64,000 nt of DNA from contig FN649751.1 of assembly GCA_000310025.1 (NCBI GenBank), forward strand, positions 1,265,525-1,329,524. The letters are read 5' to 3'. This stretch comes from Ectocarpus siliculosus (lineage: Eukaryota > Sar > Phaeophyceae > Ectocarpales > Ectocarpaceae). Positions 1-12,676 of the stretch are shown piece by piece (position 1 is the stretch's first letter; every line of letters starts with the position of its first letter). The notes below the pieces were generated by a model. It searched no databases, was not told the origin of the DNA, and saw only the letters and a list, made by a program, of their open reading frames with translations. Position numbers and translations under genes: made by a program.

Positions 1-1045
1 TCGCTTTTCCCCAAGCTGCCTTGTCAACCATGGCTGGTAGTCTATCGTCCGACATTCTACTTACCTTGTACTGCCAATTCAACTTCTGCATGTCTCTCTT
101 TGTTTTAAGAGAGTACATTCCCAATTCTGCTCTCAATACAGTGTTGCTCGTTGTACTTGAACATCCTAGTATTTTCTTGGCCGCTGCCATCTGCACCGTT
201 TCCAGCTGCTTGACGGCCTTTTCGTTACCTTCCCATACCTCTCCTGCATACTCTAGCTTAGGTACAATCACATTCAAGAGAATACACCTCTTAATCCTAG
301 TGTCTAGGTGTGGGTCCGTAAGGATCTCGTCCATCTTGCCTATCTGAGCTTTACCCTTCCCAATCAACTTTGCTATGTGTGCGTCCCATGAGCACTCCTT
401 CGAAATCTCTACTCCCAGTTACGTATACTTGTCTACTACCGGTAGTTCTTCCTCCCCCCATTTCCATTTGAATTCTACGGGATTTTTCTTGTCTTCGCTA
501 CAGACCACTACTGCGCATTTTCCTACGTTCGCCGACAGTCTCCATTTTCGGGTGTATCCTACCGCCGCATCTATTTGTTCTTGCAACCCTTCTGGTGTTT
601 CGGATACCCCCACGAAATCATCTGCAACCATCAGTCCGGACACACTCTTTACCCCTACTTGGACTCCCTGTCTTACTGCTTCAACCGCCCTTATCAAATC
701 GTTGATGTAAATCTTAAAGAGAGTGGGTGACATCGTACAGCCCTGTGCGACTGACGTACTTCGAAATTTCCCCATCCAACAACACCGCACTTCTTGTGCA
801 TTCTGTCATCTTTTTCAACATCCTCCATATTTTCCCCCGGATCCCGATGTCCCACATATTTTTCCACAATCCATTGCGCCATACGGTGTCGTAGGCTCTT
901 TGTATATCTAGGAAGAAACAGTATGTCGTACGCCCGGCGTCTTTCCTACCTTGGATAATTTTACTCAACGTATATACATGGTCTACACAACTACGATCTG
1001 GTCTAAATCCAGCTTGTCCTTCGCTGATCTTTTGTTTCCCCTCCA
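1..1045 (-). mobile_element. Degenerate non-LTR (LINE-type) retrotransposon, reverse transcriptase fragment
   Basis: Reading the minus strand from about 1045 down, the translation has reverse transcriptase hallmarks: GQAGFRPDRSCVDH, then FLDIQRAYDTVW, then after a frame change near 755 GCTMSPTLFKIYINDL, and VADD where active elements have the catalytic Y/FADD. The C-terminal part (LEYAGEVW region, about 1-400) resembles the region following RT in LINEs. It is broken by at least one frameshift and by a TAA codon at 418-420 inside an otherwise continuous frame (KYT-stop-LGVEISKE). Upstream it stops at a run of G at about 1045, and at position 1 it runs off the window. No endonuclease domain is visible. 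I read it as a dead, 5'-truncated copy, lying next to the 5' side of the RRM gene. Confidence 0.85.
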
Positions 1046-1474
1046 GGGGGGGGGGGGGGTATAGCACAATAATGTAAGAGTGACGAACGAACAACGTTGT
1101 TCGTGATTCTGCAAAGTACCCCATAGCGATCGTCGTCGAACACATGGTGGAAAACATGACGAGGATCGCACATGAACTGGAATCAGTCGGCTAGGAGTTT
1201 CAAAGCTGCAACGTTTTTTGTTCAGTCCCGCCTTCTGCGAAGACAACTTGGTCGTACCCAGACTGCGTGCGGCATGAATAGAACTTAACGTTCCATTGCC
1301 TGCTTGGGTTGGTTTCTCAGTCGTTCTAATTCGCCGTCTTTCTTCTAGGTAAGCTGGTGCAGAACTGTGCACAATTATCCTGGTTTATCGTCGTGTTCCT
1401 AAAAGCACCAAAGCTTCGAAGCTCCCACCCTGAAACCTGCTTGCTTCTACATTGATCCTGGAAATCCTTAAACA

Positions 1475-2876
1475 GCTTGGCGATCACGCCCACACCGACC
1501 AGCAGAAAAAGAAGCTCTTTGTCGGTATGGCACCCAAGTCTGCGTACGAAGAAGACTACAGGGCTGTGTTCGAGCCTTTCGGCACACCGATCGACATCTA
1601 CGTTATCAGGGACAGGAACGGTTTCAGCAAGGGCTGTGCGTTTGTCAGGTACGAGTCTGTTAAGAGCGCGAGCGATGCTATCGAGGCTCTTCACGACAAA
1701 CACATCATGCCTGGAGGCTTCCGCACGCTGGTGGTGACTGTGGCCGACGATCGCCGCGGCCCACAGACCTCTGCGGTTGGCACTACCACTACGCGCCGCG
1801 ATGCTGTTGGCTCTGGAGACGGCCTTTTCCGCGCTCTGTCTCGACCTTCGTCCTTCATGGGGAGCGACAGCGGCGGTGGAGGCACCATCCCTAGCTTGGG
1901 GAACGTCGTGGGACAAAACAGGTCTACAGTTACGGCGCCGCAGGCAGGAGCGACAGCCTTCGCGCCCACCGTCGCTCCGGGCAGTGGTCCTTCCTCTGGT
2001 CTGCTCTCGGGCATGCCGTACTTTCTCTGCGGCGGCAACCCTCCGCAAGGGACGTACGTCTACTACCCGTACGTGCCATCGTCGTCTGTGCAGCATGACA
2101 CTGGTTCCTCTGCTGCCCCTGCCGGAATAGGGGCCAAACCCCACCACGCATTTTCCGTCGGTTCTCCTGCGGTGGGAAACAACGATCGGTGCGAGCTGGG
2201 TGCTCGCGGGGCACAGGAGGACGGGTACACCGGGGATCGGACAGTCCGTAAGTTTGGCACCGGTGGCCCCGAAGAGAGGGGCCGGCGCTGGGCGAAGCAG
2301 TCCGTCGGCCCCACGGGGGCGAACTTGTTCGTGTACTACCTTCCAGGCTCTCTCACGGACGCCGATCTCGCGACAGCCTTCGCTCCGTTCGGAGAGGTTC
2401 TGAGCGCGAAGGTTTACTACGACAGAGACACCGGAGAGAGCAAGGGGTTTGGTGAGATGGTGGCATGGTTTCGGCCGCGATAAAGTACCGCCGGGATTCA
2501 CGGCTGTTGATATGGAGTAGCACTGCTGGTGGTGTTGACCTTCCGAGTCCATTCACAACACGTCGTAAATGCGTCTTTTCGGGCTGTGGGCGTGAAGCGC
2601 ACCTCGAGATGATGATGTACGCAGTTTTGCATGTCCAGAAAGAAAGCCAAAAAATTCGACGTTCAATGTAACCCAGTTTCTCACTTCGTGAAGCCAATCT
2701 TCCCTCTGCCGATCGCCAATCCAGGGTTCGTGAGCTACTCCAAGCCGGACGAAGCGGAAGCCGCGATCTCGAGCATGAATGGCTTCTTCATCGGACAAAA
2801 GCGTCTTAAGGTTGTCCGGAAACGCGGGCAGCAGACGGACCGCTGCCTCGACAGCAGCAGCAGCAGCAGCAGCAGT

Positions 2877-2910
<34 letters not shown>

Positions 2911-3218
2911 TCATCAACAGCAACAACACCAGCGGTCGGCCCAGTGACCCTGGCTACGCTGCCGGCGATGGCTCATGCGGACTGGCTCGACCCGACAGCG
3001 GAGCCAGCGGAAACGCCGGAACAAACGTCGTGGTCGGTAGCGGGATGAACAACGGCAATGGAGATGGCACCAGCCACCGCAGTATCCTCGGCTCTGGGTC
3101 ACAGGCAGACCTAGAGTTCTTCACGCCCGAGGGCCTGCTTGGACCGTCGATGACGAGGCGAGTTCACGACTCGTATTGGAGCACGCGCGACTTCGCATGC
3201 CACCGCTTACTGATGTAG
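1475..3218 (+). CDS. CELF/Bruno-like RNA-binding protein with two RRMs (5' end missing)
   Basis: Two exons are visible, 1475-2451 and 2725-3218; the intron (2452-2724, GTGAGA...CCAG) joins in frame and restores the RNP1 motif KGFGFVSY of the second RRM. The first RRM begins at once with KLFVGM (RNP2) and has KGCAFVRY (RNP1). A linker of roughly 200 residues rich in Gly, Ser and Pro follows, then the second RRM (LFVYYLP ... GQKRLKV), then Ser and Asn runs and a low-complexity tail ending in TAG. The spacing of a middle RRM, long divergent linker and last RRM resembles CELF/Bruno proteins, which bind U/G-rich RNA to control splicing, translation or decay; those have a further N-terminal RRM. 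There is no ATG before the first RRM, so at least one exon lies upstream, perhaps beyond the retrotransposon. The acceptor at 1474 (AAACAG) is my choice of exon start. Confidence 0.8.
2851..2930 (+). repeat. Coding trinucleotide repeats (AGC)n-(AAC)n
   Basis: An AGC run changes directly into an AAC run inside the second exon of the RRM gene, encoding a Ser tract followed by an Asn tract. Such tracts vary in length between individuals and usually lie in disordered protein. Confidence 0.9.
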
Positions 3219-5842
3219 CATTCCATTGTGTGTGCCGGTCGGTGTGTTCTAAAGCCCGACTAACCCGTTTCCGGCTACGTAGTAAGCGTTTGGGTGGCTC
3301 AACGCCAAACATCTCTCGTCGTTGCAGATATTTTACTCGAGTCCTATGTAGACTTTATTCTCCGCCGGCCGCAGGAACGTGCGACGTGGGGGTACCGGAT
3401 TGTGATGCAATGTTTCACACCACACCCACCATGTTCGTTGCCCATTTTTTGTCGCGCTTCGGTCCAGATTCCTCTAGCTGGACAACATGTTCGAGCTGGT
3501 CGCGGAATGAGGACCCTGCTGGAAAAAAGAATCCGGAGTCAGCAGACATACCGCCGCTTTCCCACAAACCCTGTCACCTTACGACACGCACACAGGGCAC
3601 GGTCATCCGAAACGAAAATAGAATACCACTCGATGAGACCGGGGGTGGCTAGATTAATCCTTTCAATCGTCATGCGTGTTTTGTTTGGCGTAGTTCGAGG
3701 CACATACGTGTGTTGTTCCAAGGTTGCTTCTCAGTCCTAGATATGCTTGATAGAGATGTAGGCGTATTTAGTTCTTCTGTGATGATGTACGGAGTCCACA
3801 CTGCGCACCACACGTGTGTTTAGCAAGGGGGGTGGAGGTTTTGGCGTTCAGAACCGACCGATGGTGTTGTTTGCCTGACGGCATAGGTTTCAGGTTTTTC
3901 GCTGGGATAACCAACGTTGGATGTCTAATGTAGCGTTCTCTCAATGGACAATGTACGGCGAACGAGGGCGAGTGCATGCAGCGATGATATGAGGACCAAA
4001 AATGTGCTCGAAAGTACAAGCAAGCACGATAGATAGACGACGACACGAATGACAATACATGGAAGTCTACATGTAGTCTACACACACGGTGACGTCTGAC
4101 GCATTTTAGGCATTTTCTTTGACTGCTGTGTTTCGCGTGGTGGCTGAACTTTCGTCCAATCGTGTGGGAAGGAGTGACAACGTTTCCACGAACTCGTAGT
4201 AGAGTTCGTCCGCGCGTCGGGCGGTGCATGTGGTACAGTCTGGGGGGTAGGTTGGGGTCGTTTGTTCTTTATTTTGTTGTCGTACAGTCTGTGCCAGCTA
4301 GCTCGAGAGCTTATCTTACCCTCTTCTGAGCACCCGATACTGTGTGTGCGTTACTTCGGTGTTCGTGTGAGGGCGCATTATGATTTATGGTGACGGTGCG
4401 TACGTTGCAGTGGAAGGATCGGTCGATGAGGCTCTGCGCCCAGCCTGTAGTATTGCGGGTTCGTGTTGATGGCCAAAAATCATGTGTGCGTGTATCTGGT
4501 AACAACGTGTTAGCGTAGCTTTGAATGAATTTGTCTGACTAGTTTTTTTCGCGTACTGTATGATAAGCTGGCTTTGGATGGGTTTTGTCTCTGCTGTAGC
4601 GAGGTCCATGTGCGCTCCGTCGGCGCTGAGAGCAGATGTTCATTGGGCGAATGCTGTTGCTATTGCTTCTTCTTCCCTCGCCCACACCGCATATTCACGT
4701 GTCGTTGGCCGCGAGACGGACTGATGGTGACGGAATACCGAGGCCGCTGGGTCTTCGAACCGAACGGGGGGAAGCTATCGTTGGTAAAAACCCCAAAGCG
4801 TGTACGATACGGAGATAAGTGTAAAAAATACTAGTAGATTGAGAGGGGACGGCATGATGGCAAGGACCATCTCGAAAAAAAGTTCGCGCACGTCTCGATT
4901 GGAACTACATAGTGCGCACGGACGCTCGAAACAAGTCGCGCACGAGGCCGGAAGTGCACGATCGAACCAGTGCGTCGCAAGACATCATCAAGATTGGGAG
5001 GGTGACCACGACACAAAGCTTCGTTGTGCATCATCTGTGCTTGATGAGCACACGCGCATCGCTTTCACTGTCATCTCAGAACCTGCTCTGTCTCCTTCGC
5101 CAACTGACCGAGTACGAGAGCCCGTCCGTGACGAGAGGCTGCCGTGTTTGCGTAAGACCAGTGCACACATACGCTGCGCATGTGCTGTACAATCAAAGGG
5201 TTTAACCGCCACAGCAGCGTCGAACCGCTAGGTACGACCATATTTTTCGACAAATTTGACAAAGATCGCATACGCGCCTACCTGGTCTACTCCTACATGA
5301 CACTACCAACCCGGTCACAACAACAGGCAATTAGTTTTACTAGCGGAGGCACCGACCCTACGATAACCAACTGCCTCAGCAAGACATGTTTCGACTCATT
5401 ACTACCGCGGTTCAAACTAAGGCAGGATCAAGACGCCATGGTCGCCCATGGCGCTTTGGTCATGCCCATCAGACCGGCAGACGGACCGGGAGGCCCACCA
5501 AGTTGAACTTCGGCATCCATTATCTGGAGGCGGCGACAGGAAGATTCGGAGGAAAGGGCATCGGATGGGCAAAGTCAACGGTCTTGAAGCTTTTGGCCGG
5601 AGGGAATAAATGCCATGCATGGTTTCGGTTCGGCTTGGACCCTGTCTGAAAAGTTTCTCGAGAAAAAAGACGTTCCAAACGACAGGTTTCTGGCGAGAGT
5701 TATGATAGCCCCAGACGATGCTCCGCGCTCCATTTCGAAAGAGACCTCCTCGCGGTCAAAACACGCAACGCAGAATAATGCCGAGAAAAAAATTATGTGT
5801 ACAGTTACCAAGGTTCAGAAAAAGTTGACTCCTCGTTCGAGA
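3219..5842. other. Convergent spacer between RRM and HEAT genes, no gene recognised
   Basis: Only short unrelated open frames occur on either strand, without recognisable motifs or paired splice signals. The segment must contain the 3' untranslated regions of the two flanking genes, which converge here. Confidence 0.6.
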
Positions 5843-8800
5843 TCATAAGCGCAGTATTCTGTTTTTAAGTGAGACTATTCTCCGACGCCCCCGAAAGACC
5901 AACGGCAGACCTAACAGACACCCCGCGAACTCCACTTTCATCACCTCGCGCTGAGAATCCGTGAGGCGCCCCCTGAAGATGGACGGGCCGATAAACTTGC
6001 TCAATTGTCGGACGCAAGACGCCGCCGCGTGGCGAGCTAGCTGGCTGGTGGTGATGCGGGAGAGTGTGTCGAAGAGCGGCTTGAGAAACACGTCCAGGTG
6101 GCGCTTGAAGACGTTCTTGCCGACAGCCTCACCCATGGCCGGCAACTGACATTTTTCGAGACGGGTTTGGATCGTTAGCACCGGAGGGAGGATCACATGA
6201 GGGCACAGTTAGTCACGACTTGGAAGGATATTGCTTGTTGCTGGAGAAAACGAGGAATTTACCGCTGTACACGCGCTAAATGATAGATGAGGGCTGCACA
6301 TGGGATGTACTACTACTGGCGACCCGGCGGTAGCAGTGGCTGCTGGTGAGCTCGCGCCACAGAACGAGCATACCCTTGCACCGCGACTTGCAAGTATCAA
6401 TATGGTACCAGTGTAGTCCCCGTGATACAGCAACATGACACATAGCCAGGCCCAGTGAGAGAACGGTTGCGCGTTCAACAAGAATTCCTGGAGCCACCCG
6501 CGGCAAAACGTACGCCCAAAATCAGGACTTTTCCCATACAGCTCGACAGCTCTGACGCCGTTGCGGAAATTGAATTAAATCGTTGTTCTTGCATCATATC
6601 CCACGGATTCGATAAACCCGGTGGGTACAAACGTTTAGACTCAGCTACTACGGCGTACTGCAGCGCCCCCTCCGGGACTCGGACTCTACCTGCTTCCAGA
6701 TGGTCTCCCTCAGGCAGTCTGCCTGCACAAAGTGGGTCAACCTCGCCACGTCCGCAAGTTCTTCGAAGAACGTCACGCCCACCTCCGGGTTGGCAAAGCA
6801 CAGCTCTCGAACGAGGTACACAGCACCGTCGCTGAACTCCCAAGGTTCGCTAGGCCGCGTGACCTGGAACCCCAGACAATGGAGGGGGGCAGGGACGGTG
6901 TCTGTGCTGGCGCCGAGTCAAGCGTCGTTGCGTGCCAAACGAATCCAGTTCCGCCGCATCTTTTCATTCAATCTTTGAGACACACGCATGTACATTGTGA
7001 GAAACTTTTGCAAGAGACAAGAGGCAAAGAACAAGGTCATCCCACCAGTCTGTAGCCATCTTCTACTATGGAACAAACACAAACTTATTAATAAATAGAC
7101 AGCAGTTGTACGACGCGACACAAGACCGTGTTCCACGCAAACTTCCACCACAAACAAAACGCCATCGGACGGCAAACGCATAGCAGTGTACCTGGCAGTC
7201 GGAGCAACCGCCCTTTCTCAGCTTGGGCGCCAACGAGCCGCACGAGAAGACTTGGTTGCCGGTGTGCGCCTTCGCGTCGTTGTGCTTGCGTCTGTGCTGC
7301 TCCGCGCTCTCGGCCCCCTGTTGTTTCGCCCTCGGAAGGTTCTCCGTCACCCACGCAGAGACCCTGCTCGAAACAACCACCAACAACATGGCAAGGATAA
7401 ACGTACATCAAGAGAGCGTTGCGGTGTGGAGCGGGACTGCATTTGTTGCTTGGGGTCGCCACCCAAGCAGCCATAGAGAGCTACTTCGGAGTACGTACTG
7501 CTGTAGCTGAACACTTTCCGGCCTTCGGACACTTGCCTCCCAAAAAAAGGGCGTCACATCAGCAGGACGATGGGTCAGGCGCGCGGCGCCATACAGTACA
7601 GCAGCCAAACATGGACACGAGCAAGCACAGATCGGAGCCTTTGAGAAACCCGTACCGAGCCGTACACAACCCCAGTATTCCACAAGACCACGGAAAGCCC
7701 GGGGAGTCGAACATGAAAAATCGAGCCAGTCGGCTCAATGCATCAAGCGTGCGCTTAAATCTCACTTGTCGTACGCCTCCTCGCCGTAGGCCTTACACAC
7801 CGCGCCCAGAGCGGTGGCACTGTCATCCCGCACAGACCAGATGGGGTCGCCCACGTGCCGGAACCACCTGAAGCACCAACAAACAACAACCGCATCGCAC
7901 AAGCACAAACAAAAACAGTCGGCAAGTAAATAATGACATGAGAGTTACCAAACGTTGGTGTCCGCAAACACCTCCAGACCGCAAGCCGAGGCCTGTGCGT
8001 GGGCTAAAACAAACTCTGGTACAAAGAAGAGCGGCAAACGTAACCATCCTAGGCAAGTAGCGGGACGAAACAAACCTCTCATAGAGCTTTTCCAGGCTGG
8101 GGCGGCACTCTTCAGGGTAGGCTCCCGCAAACCGCCCACTGGCGACGCAGGCCGCGTCTCTGACCGGCCAGCTCTCGTCGAAAAAGCACACCAAGAGGGC
8201 CTTCAGGAGGCGATCTACGTGCGTGGCCAGGTATTGGGGTGCCACCTGATCGTGGGGGGCACACGAACAAAAAACACACAAGAGAGGTGAGTAATGTAGG
8301 CACGAAAAAAAAAGACACCGCTGCAGCAGGGAGCTTCGTGCATTTCAACACCCTGAATACGAAACAAGGGACACTTGTACAAACATGACGGATAATGCTT
8401 TGTGTGTAGCACGTCTACATTGCTCGGCAGCGAGGACAACACACCGGAACTTATGCATCAAACATGCTGCACCTTTTCCGCCATCTCTGCGATGCTGTGG
8501 CACGCCGACTCGCGTACGCAGTGGTTGTCCAGCTCGCTGGCCATGCAGTAGTAGTCTGTCACGTCTTGGGCGTACTTGCCCACCATCTCGCGCCCCTCCT
8601 CGCCCATGAACATGCGCCAGGTCTCCTGGGAGAACAACTTCACCCCGTCCGCAAGGTAGTAGCTGTTGGGTGAGTAAACGACGGAGTACGCCGGACGGGT
8701 CAAGAAGAAAAGCAGGCATCGGGTGAGACCCATCAAACAATTATTGAGACAGAAGTCTCCGCTACCCCTGAGCACCGTGCAAGATCCGTAGCCTCGTCAT

Positions 8801-11800
8801 CGGGGTCGTTTCCCACCAAGAAATAAAGCTACCCCCAGGGGATACGATACCATATGGGTACACATCACAGTGAAAGCCCCACCCGCAACACTCAAGTGGG
8901 AAAAAAAAACACAAGTGCGTGGGGGGCGGGTGTCGACCTCGAAATGTGTTGTCTCGTCTCGTCTCGTCTCGCACGAAGTGAAACACCCACCGGTTGAGGC
9001 ACATGCGCGGCAGAAGGCGGGGGTAGAACTGTTCCCTGTCTGCGGGGGAGAGAGCCTTCAGGAGTGAGCGGTTGGCCACCGACGCCGCGTAGCGAACCTG
9101 ACTCCAGTTGTCTTGCATGCCGACCGCGCACGCCTCCGCAAACGTGTGGGCCAGCTTGTCGCCTTGCTGCGGAGCGTTCGACCCGCTTAGCGTGCCACAG
9201 GCATCCAAGATACTCCTTCGATCGGGTGCGGCAGTTCAGGGTAGATAGATAGGGGGCGAGAGGCGCGTGCAGGGCTCAGACAAGGGAGGGATAGAGAAAA
9301 CAAGTAGATACTTCCAGGTATTGTATGATACCATGAGTGGTGCCAGTGGTTCGTTGGACCGTGCGGATCAAACATAGAACTCGGCTCACTTTGAGAGCAC
9401 AGCACGCTAGCACCAGCACCTCGGGTCAAGTCAAAGTCAGTCAATTTACTTACGTGCCTGCAGCACGGCGGAATCGCAACTACAGCAGTATCACGTGTAA
9501 CAAGAGCTGCCGAACCGAAACTTAACCGGTAGCGAGTGCCCCAGGGTTCAGCGGGTGGATTGTCACTGGTTCCCCTTTACCCTACTCTCATTCTCGACTT
9601 TTTCGCGGACAAGAACAGGGAGTGCCAGCACAAGCATGTCGTAGAGAACTTCCCAGGTACGGGGGGGGGGGGTCACGCTTGCGGGACTCATTCCACCTAC
9701 TTCGAACCTGACAAAAAGAGCTGCTGTATTCCTCCGGACATGGATAATCAATTGGACTGGATTGATCAATCCTCCCGCTAGGCAAGTGGTCCCAGTGAGA
9801 CATGGCCTCCCTGCACAACGCTTGCGGCGAAAACAGCTTGTCTCACCTGATGATCTGGTACGAAGCTTCACGGACGTGTCTGTTGATGTGCACCGTCGCT
9901 CCCGACACGATGTACCCCACCGTTTCGTCGTTTAGATGCCCGCCGTCAATGAAAGGCCTGCCCACGGCATCAACGAACTCCTACAGTACAGTAACGTCGA
10001 TGAAAACGCGAACGGGGGGGAGTGGGACACAGCAGCAGTCCGTTACATCGAGTCAACGTCGAGTCAAGCTCATACACTTGAGCGCTTCGTGCAAAAAGGA
10101 GCCCGGCTGGGGGGTCCCATATCAACAAGAGAGAGAGAGGGCCACATGTATCCAACATCACTTCAACTACTTCCCCCCCCTCGTCGTCGCAGCAGCGGTG
10201 ACACCGACTTAGCCACCTCTACTTCCGGCCACAGTTAGTGTCAGTCCATAAGTCCAGGCCAATCCTAAAGATCGCCCTTCAGTATGTATGTCCATGGAAT
10301 CAGCCTCAGCAGCTGGTGGGGGGGGTTGAAACACCAACAGGCTTGGGCGTGATCATGACAACTTCCCGCTGCCGCAGACTAAACCCAGCCCTCCCATGCG
10401 GCTTTGGTTGCTTACACCCGGTTCGGGGATGAAGGTGTTTCACGACACACAAGAGAACGGCGCACAACACCCGGGCCAGAAGAACATCTCAAACAGCTTG
10501 CTTGCTCGACAATGGCAACAGTGACAGCGATACATCGTTGCAATGTATCATACGACGAGACGAGACCAATACCCCCACAAGGAAGGGAAGAAGGAAGCGA
10601 GGAAGGCGCACCTTGAGTGCCAGGAAGCTGGTCTCGAGCGCCTTCCAGCCGGACGTGTCATCCACGGCAACGTTTTCCGCCCCGCTGATCACGTCGGTTA
10701 TGGTCTCCGTCGTCCTTTCGAAGTTCTTGCTGATGGCCCCCGACAACCTCTTCCTAAAGAACTCGTACGCCGCGAGCCCAGTGCAGCCTGACGACGACTC
10801 ATCGTCCGCTCTCGTGAGAGCTCCGAGGGTGCTGGCCACGAGCGAGCGGACCCGCGGCTCGGCGTGCTCGAGATGTTGGTCGCAGTGCGCCAGGAGCGAG
10901 CGAAGAAACGAAGGGCTGAGGGCTTGACCCTTGTTGTCCACCAAGCTCTGACGAACAGCAGCGACCCGGGAACGCGGAGGGAAATGAAAAGTCAATCTTG
11001 GATAATCAATAATTAAGTTTGGAGAACCCTTTCGGATCGCCCCATGAGTCCATCTGTGTGGAACGTTTGGACAAGCCGGGGCTGTCCGCTTGTGACCTTT
11101 TCTGTTCAGCCAGCCCAGTGACTCTTCCACATCATCCCACAATAAGCATCACCCAGAAGATTATATCTCTCGAAGATTGATCCCCGCAACCTCTAACTGC
11201 TGTGGTCACACGAGTTGTGTCATATGGTTATCTCATCGCCCCAGCCGTTCCTGTTTTCATTCAGCCTGATTCGACATTAACAATCCGACGTGTCGGGCAA
11301 ACGAGTCCAGAGACTTGGACATGGCAGCGGTAGTTATTTCCTCGCATGCAATCGGCTGTTGCCACTCCAATCCCTGAGTCTCATCGCCTCGTGGTCTCAA
11401 TCAGCCACCACACAAGGTGAGGCATACACTTGGCCCGTGGATCGGAATCATCGACAAAACCAAATCGGTGGCAGCGTACGAAGAGTGAAGAGCAGAGTTC
11501 CCACGGCCGTTGCAGAGCATTTGTTTCCGCGGTCGATGGCCCGACAAAGGAAACACGCGGCGGGACAAACTAAACTCGTCGTCTGCCAATCAGCGGTCTC
11601 AAAGTAACTTGGCGCCTTCTTTTTTCGAGTTGTTTTGGCAACTTCACCACTCTACAATATAAACACCCAATTCCCTCCGCCAGTCAACCTCGCAGCCGGG
11701 CAGCTGAAACCGGTGCACTTATCACACACCCACAGCAGATGGCACCAGCGGCTTAGCACTTTTGGCAACGTGTTTCGCAAGCCGCGAGGACACTGCTCCG

Positions 11801-12676
11801 CCGTGTGTTTTCTTTGCTTGATCGAGGTGCAGTGTGGACACATCAATATCCGACGGCGCCGACCCACACAGTTTAAACAGCAGGCAGTATTTTATCCCGG
11901 TCAACGTCTTCTGCAAATGATGGTCCCGCTCACCATCCACCGGAAGCGGATACAACCCAAAAAGGCAGATGTGGATCCGATACAATATGCATCCTTAGAC
12001 AAAAAGGTAAGCCGGTCCTTTGCCAAAAGGGGCAATTTTGATTGGACAGCGCAATTACCTCCTGCTGTTGTATACATAAGACAAAATGCAAGTGCATATT
12101 GTACAGCAGTAGTTCTCCCGCACACAAGTAAAATAGCTCACGTGCTACCAAAACACATCATTATTACTTTATTTATCCTAACATTGTATTGGTTGGCTTC
12201 AAATGCTTGGGCCATACAAATCTCAAGGTAGCGGCAGCGCAAGCTAACAGCACCTTCGCAAGGAGGAAGCCAACGGACACTCCCTCCCACTCCTCGGTGC
12301 CAAGCAGTTCCAGCACGTCTTGCTCGACATCTTGAGTGTCGTCTCCCAAGCCCTTGCCGTCCCCTGATGTCAAAACGAAATACAGCAGACACACAGCAGC
12401 AGCCAGTGTTCGCGCATGGCGGGGTTGATTGCTCAGGCATTCTCCACCTCTCCAGCAAGGTTGACAAACACTGCTGTGCGAAGGGGTGTAGACTACTGCT
12501 GTAGGCAGCCGACGAGGATCGTAGCCTACTTTTGGTTTGACGGCCAAACAGGAGTCACACAATAACTCGCCAGCAAAGGGGCCCTCCAGTTTCTCAGCGA
12601 GGTTCTTCAGCGCATCCGATGTTGTGGGCCTCCTCTTGAGGCTCCGGAGAGCGGCGTGGGTTGAAGAGAAGTCCAT
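5843..12676 (-). CDS. Conserved HEAT/ARM-repeat protein, function unknown (about 664 aa)
   Basis: Eleven exons join without a phase conflict: 12530-12676, 12254-12352, 10612-10947, 9847-9980, 8991-9185, 8473-8662, 8076-8245, 7766-7867, 7192-7363, 6690-6836 and 5843-6145. The protein starts MDFSSTHAALRSL and is largely amphipathic helix pairs of HEAT type (for example NWSQVRYAASVANRSLLKAL, SWPVRDAACVASGRFAG, PIWSVRDDSATALGAV). Near residue 500 a non-helical patch contains HTGNQVFSCGSLAPKL followed by a Cys-x-x-Cys (CSDC), which could bind metal. HEAT solenoids are protein-interaction scaffolds; I cannot assign a partner. No membrane segment or signal peptide is seen. The first two exons are joined on phase and weak splice sites, so the N-terminus is the least certain part; the last exon may end at a donor near 5946 instead of the TAA-side stop used here. 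A dispersed repeat lies in the 12253-10948 intron. Confidence 0.72.
11380..11545 (+). repeat. Dispersed repeat family B, copy 1
   Basis: This stretch is similar in order and spacing to 29715-29905: both have CGTGGTCTC-ATCAGCC-CCACACAAG, then ACAAAACCAAATCGGT or GAAAACCAAATCGGTT, then CGTACGA and finally TTGCAGAGC. It lies in an intron of the HEAT gene. I see no coding capacity, terminal repeats or pol III boxes. Confidence 0.6.

Noticed and set aside
1326-2552. 408-codon open frame on the minus strand
   Set aside because: It is the antisense shadow of the GC-rich RRM exon and has no motif; the plus strand has clear RNP1 and RNP2 motifs.
12173-12676. Separate 167-residue membrane protein gene
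   Set aside because: Its two best segments fit as exons 1 and 2 of the HEAT gene in matching phase, so a separate gene is less likely.
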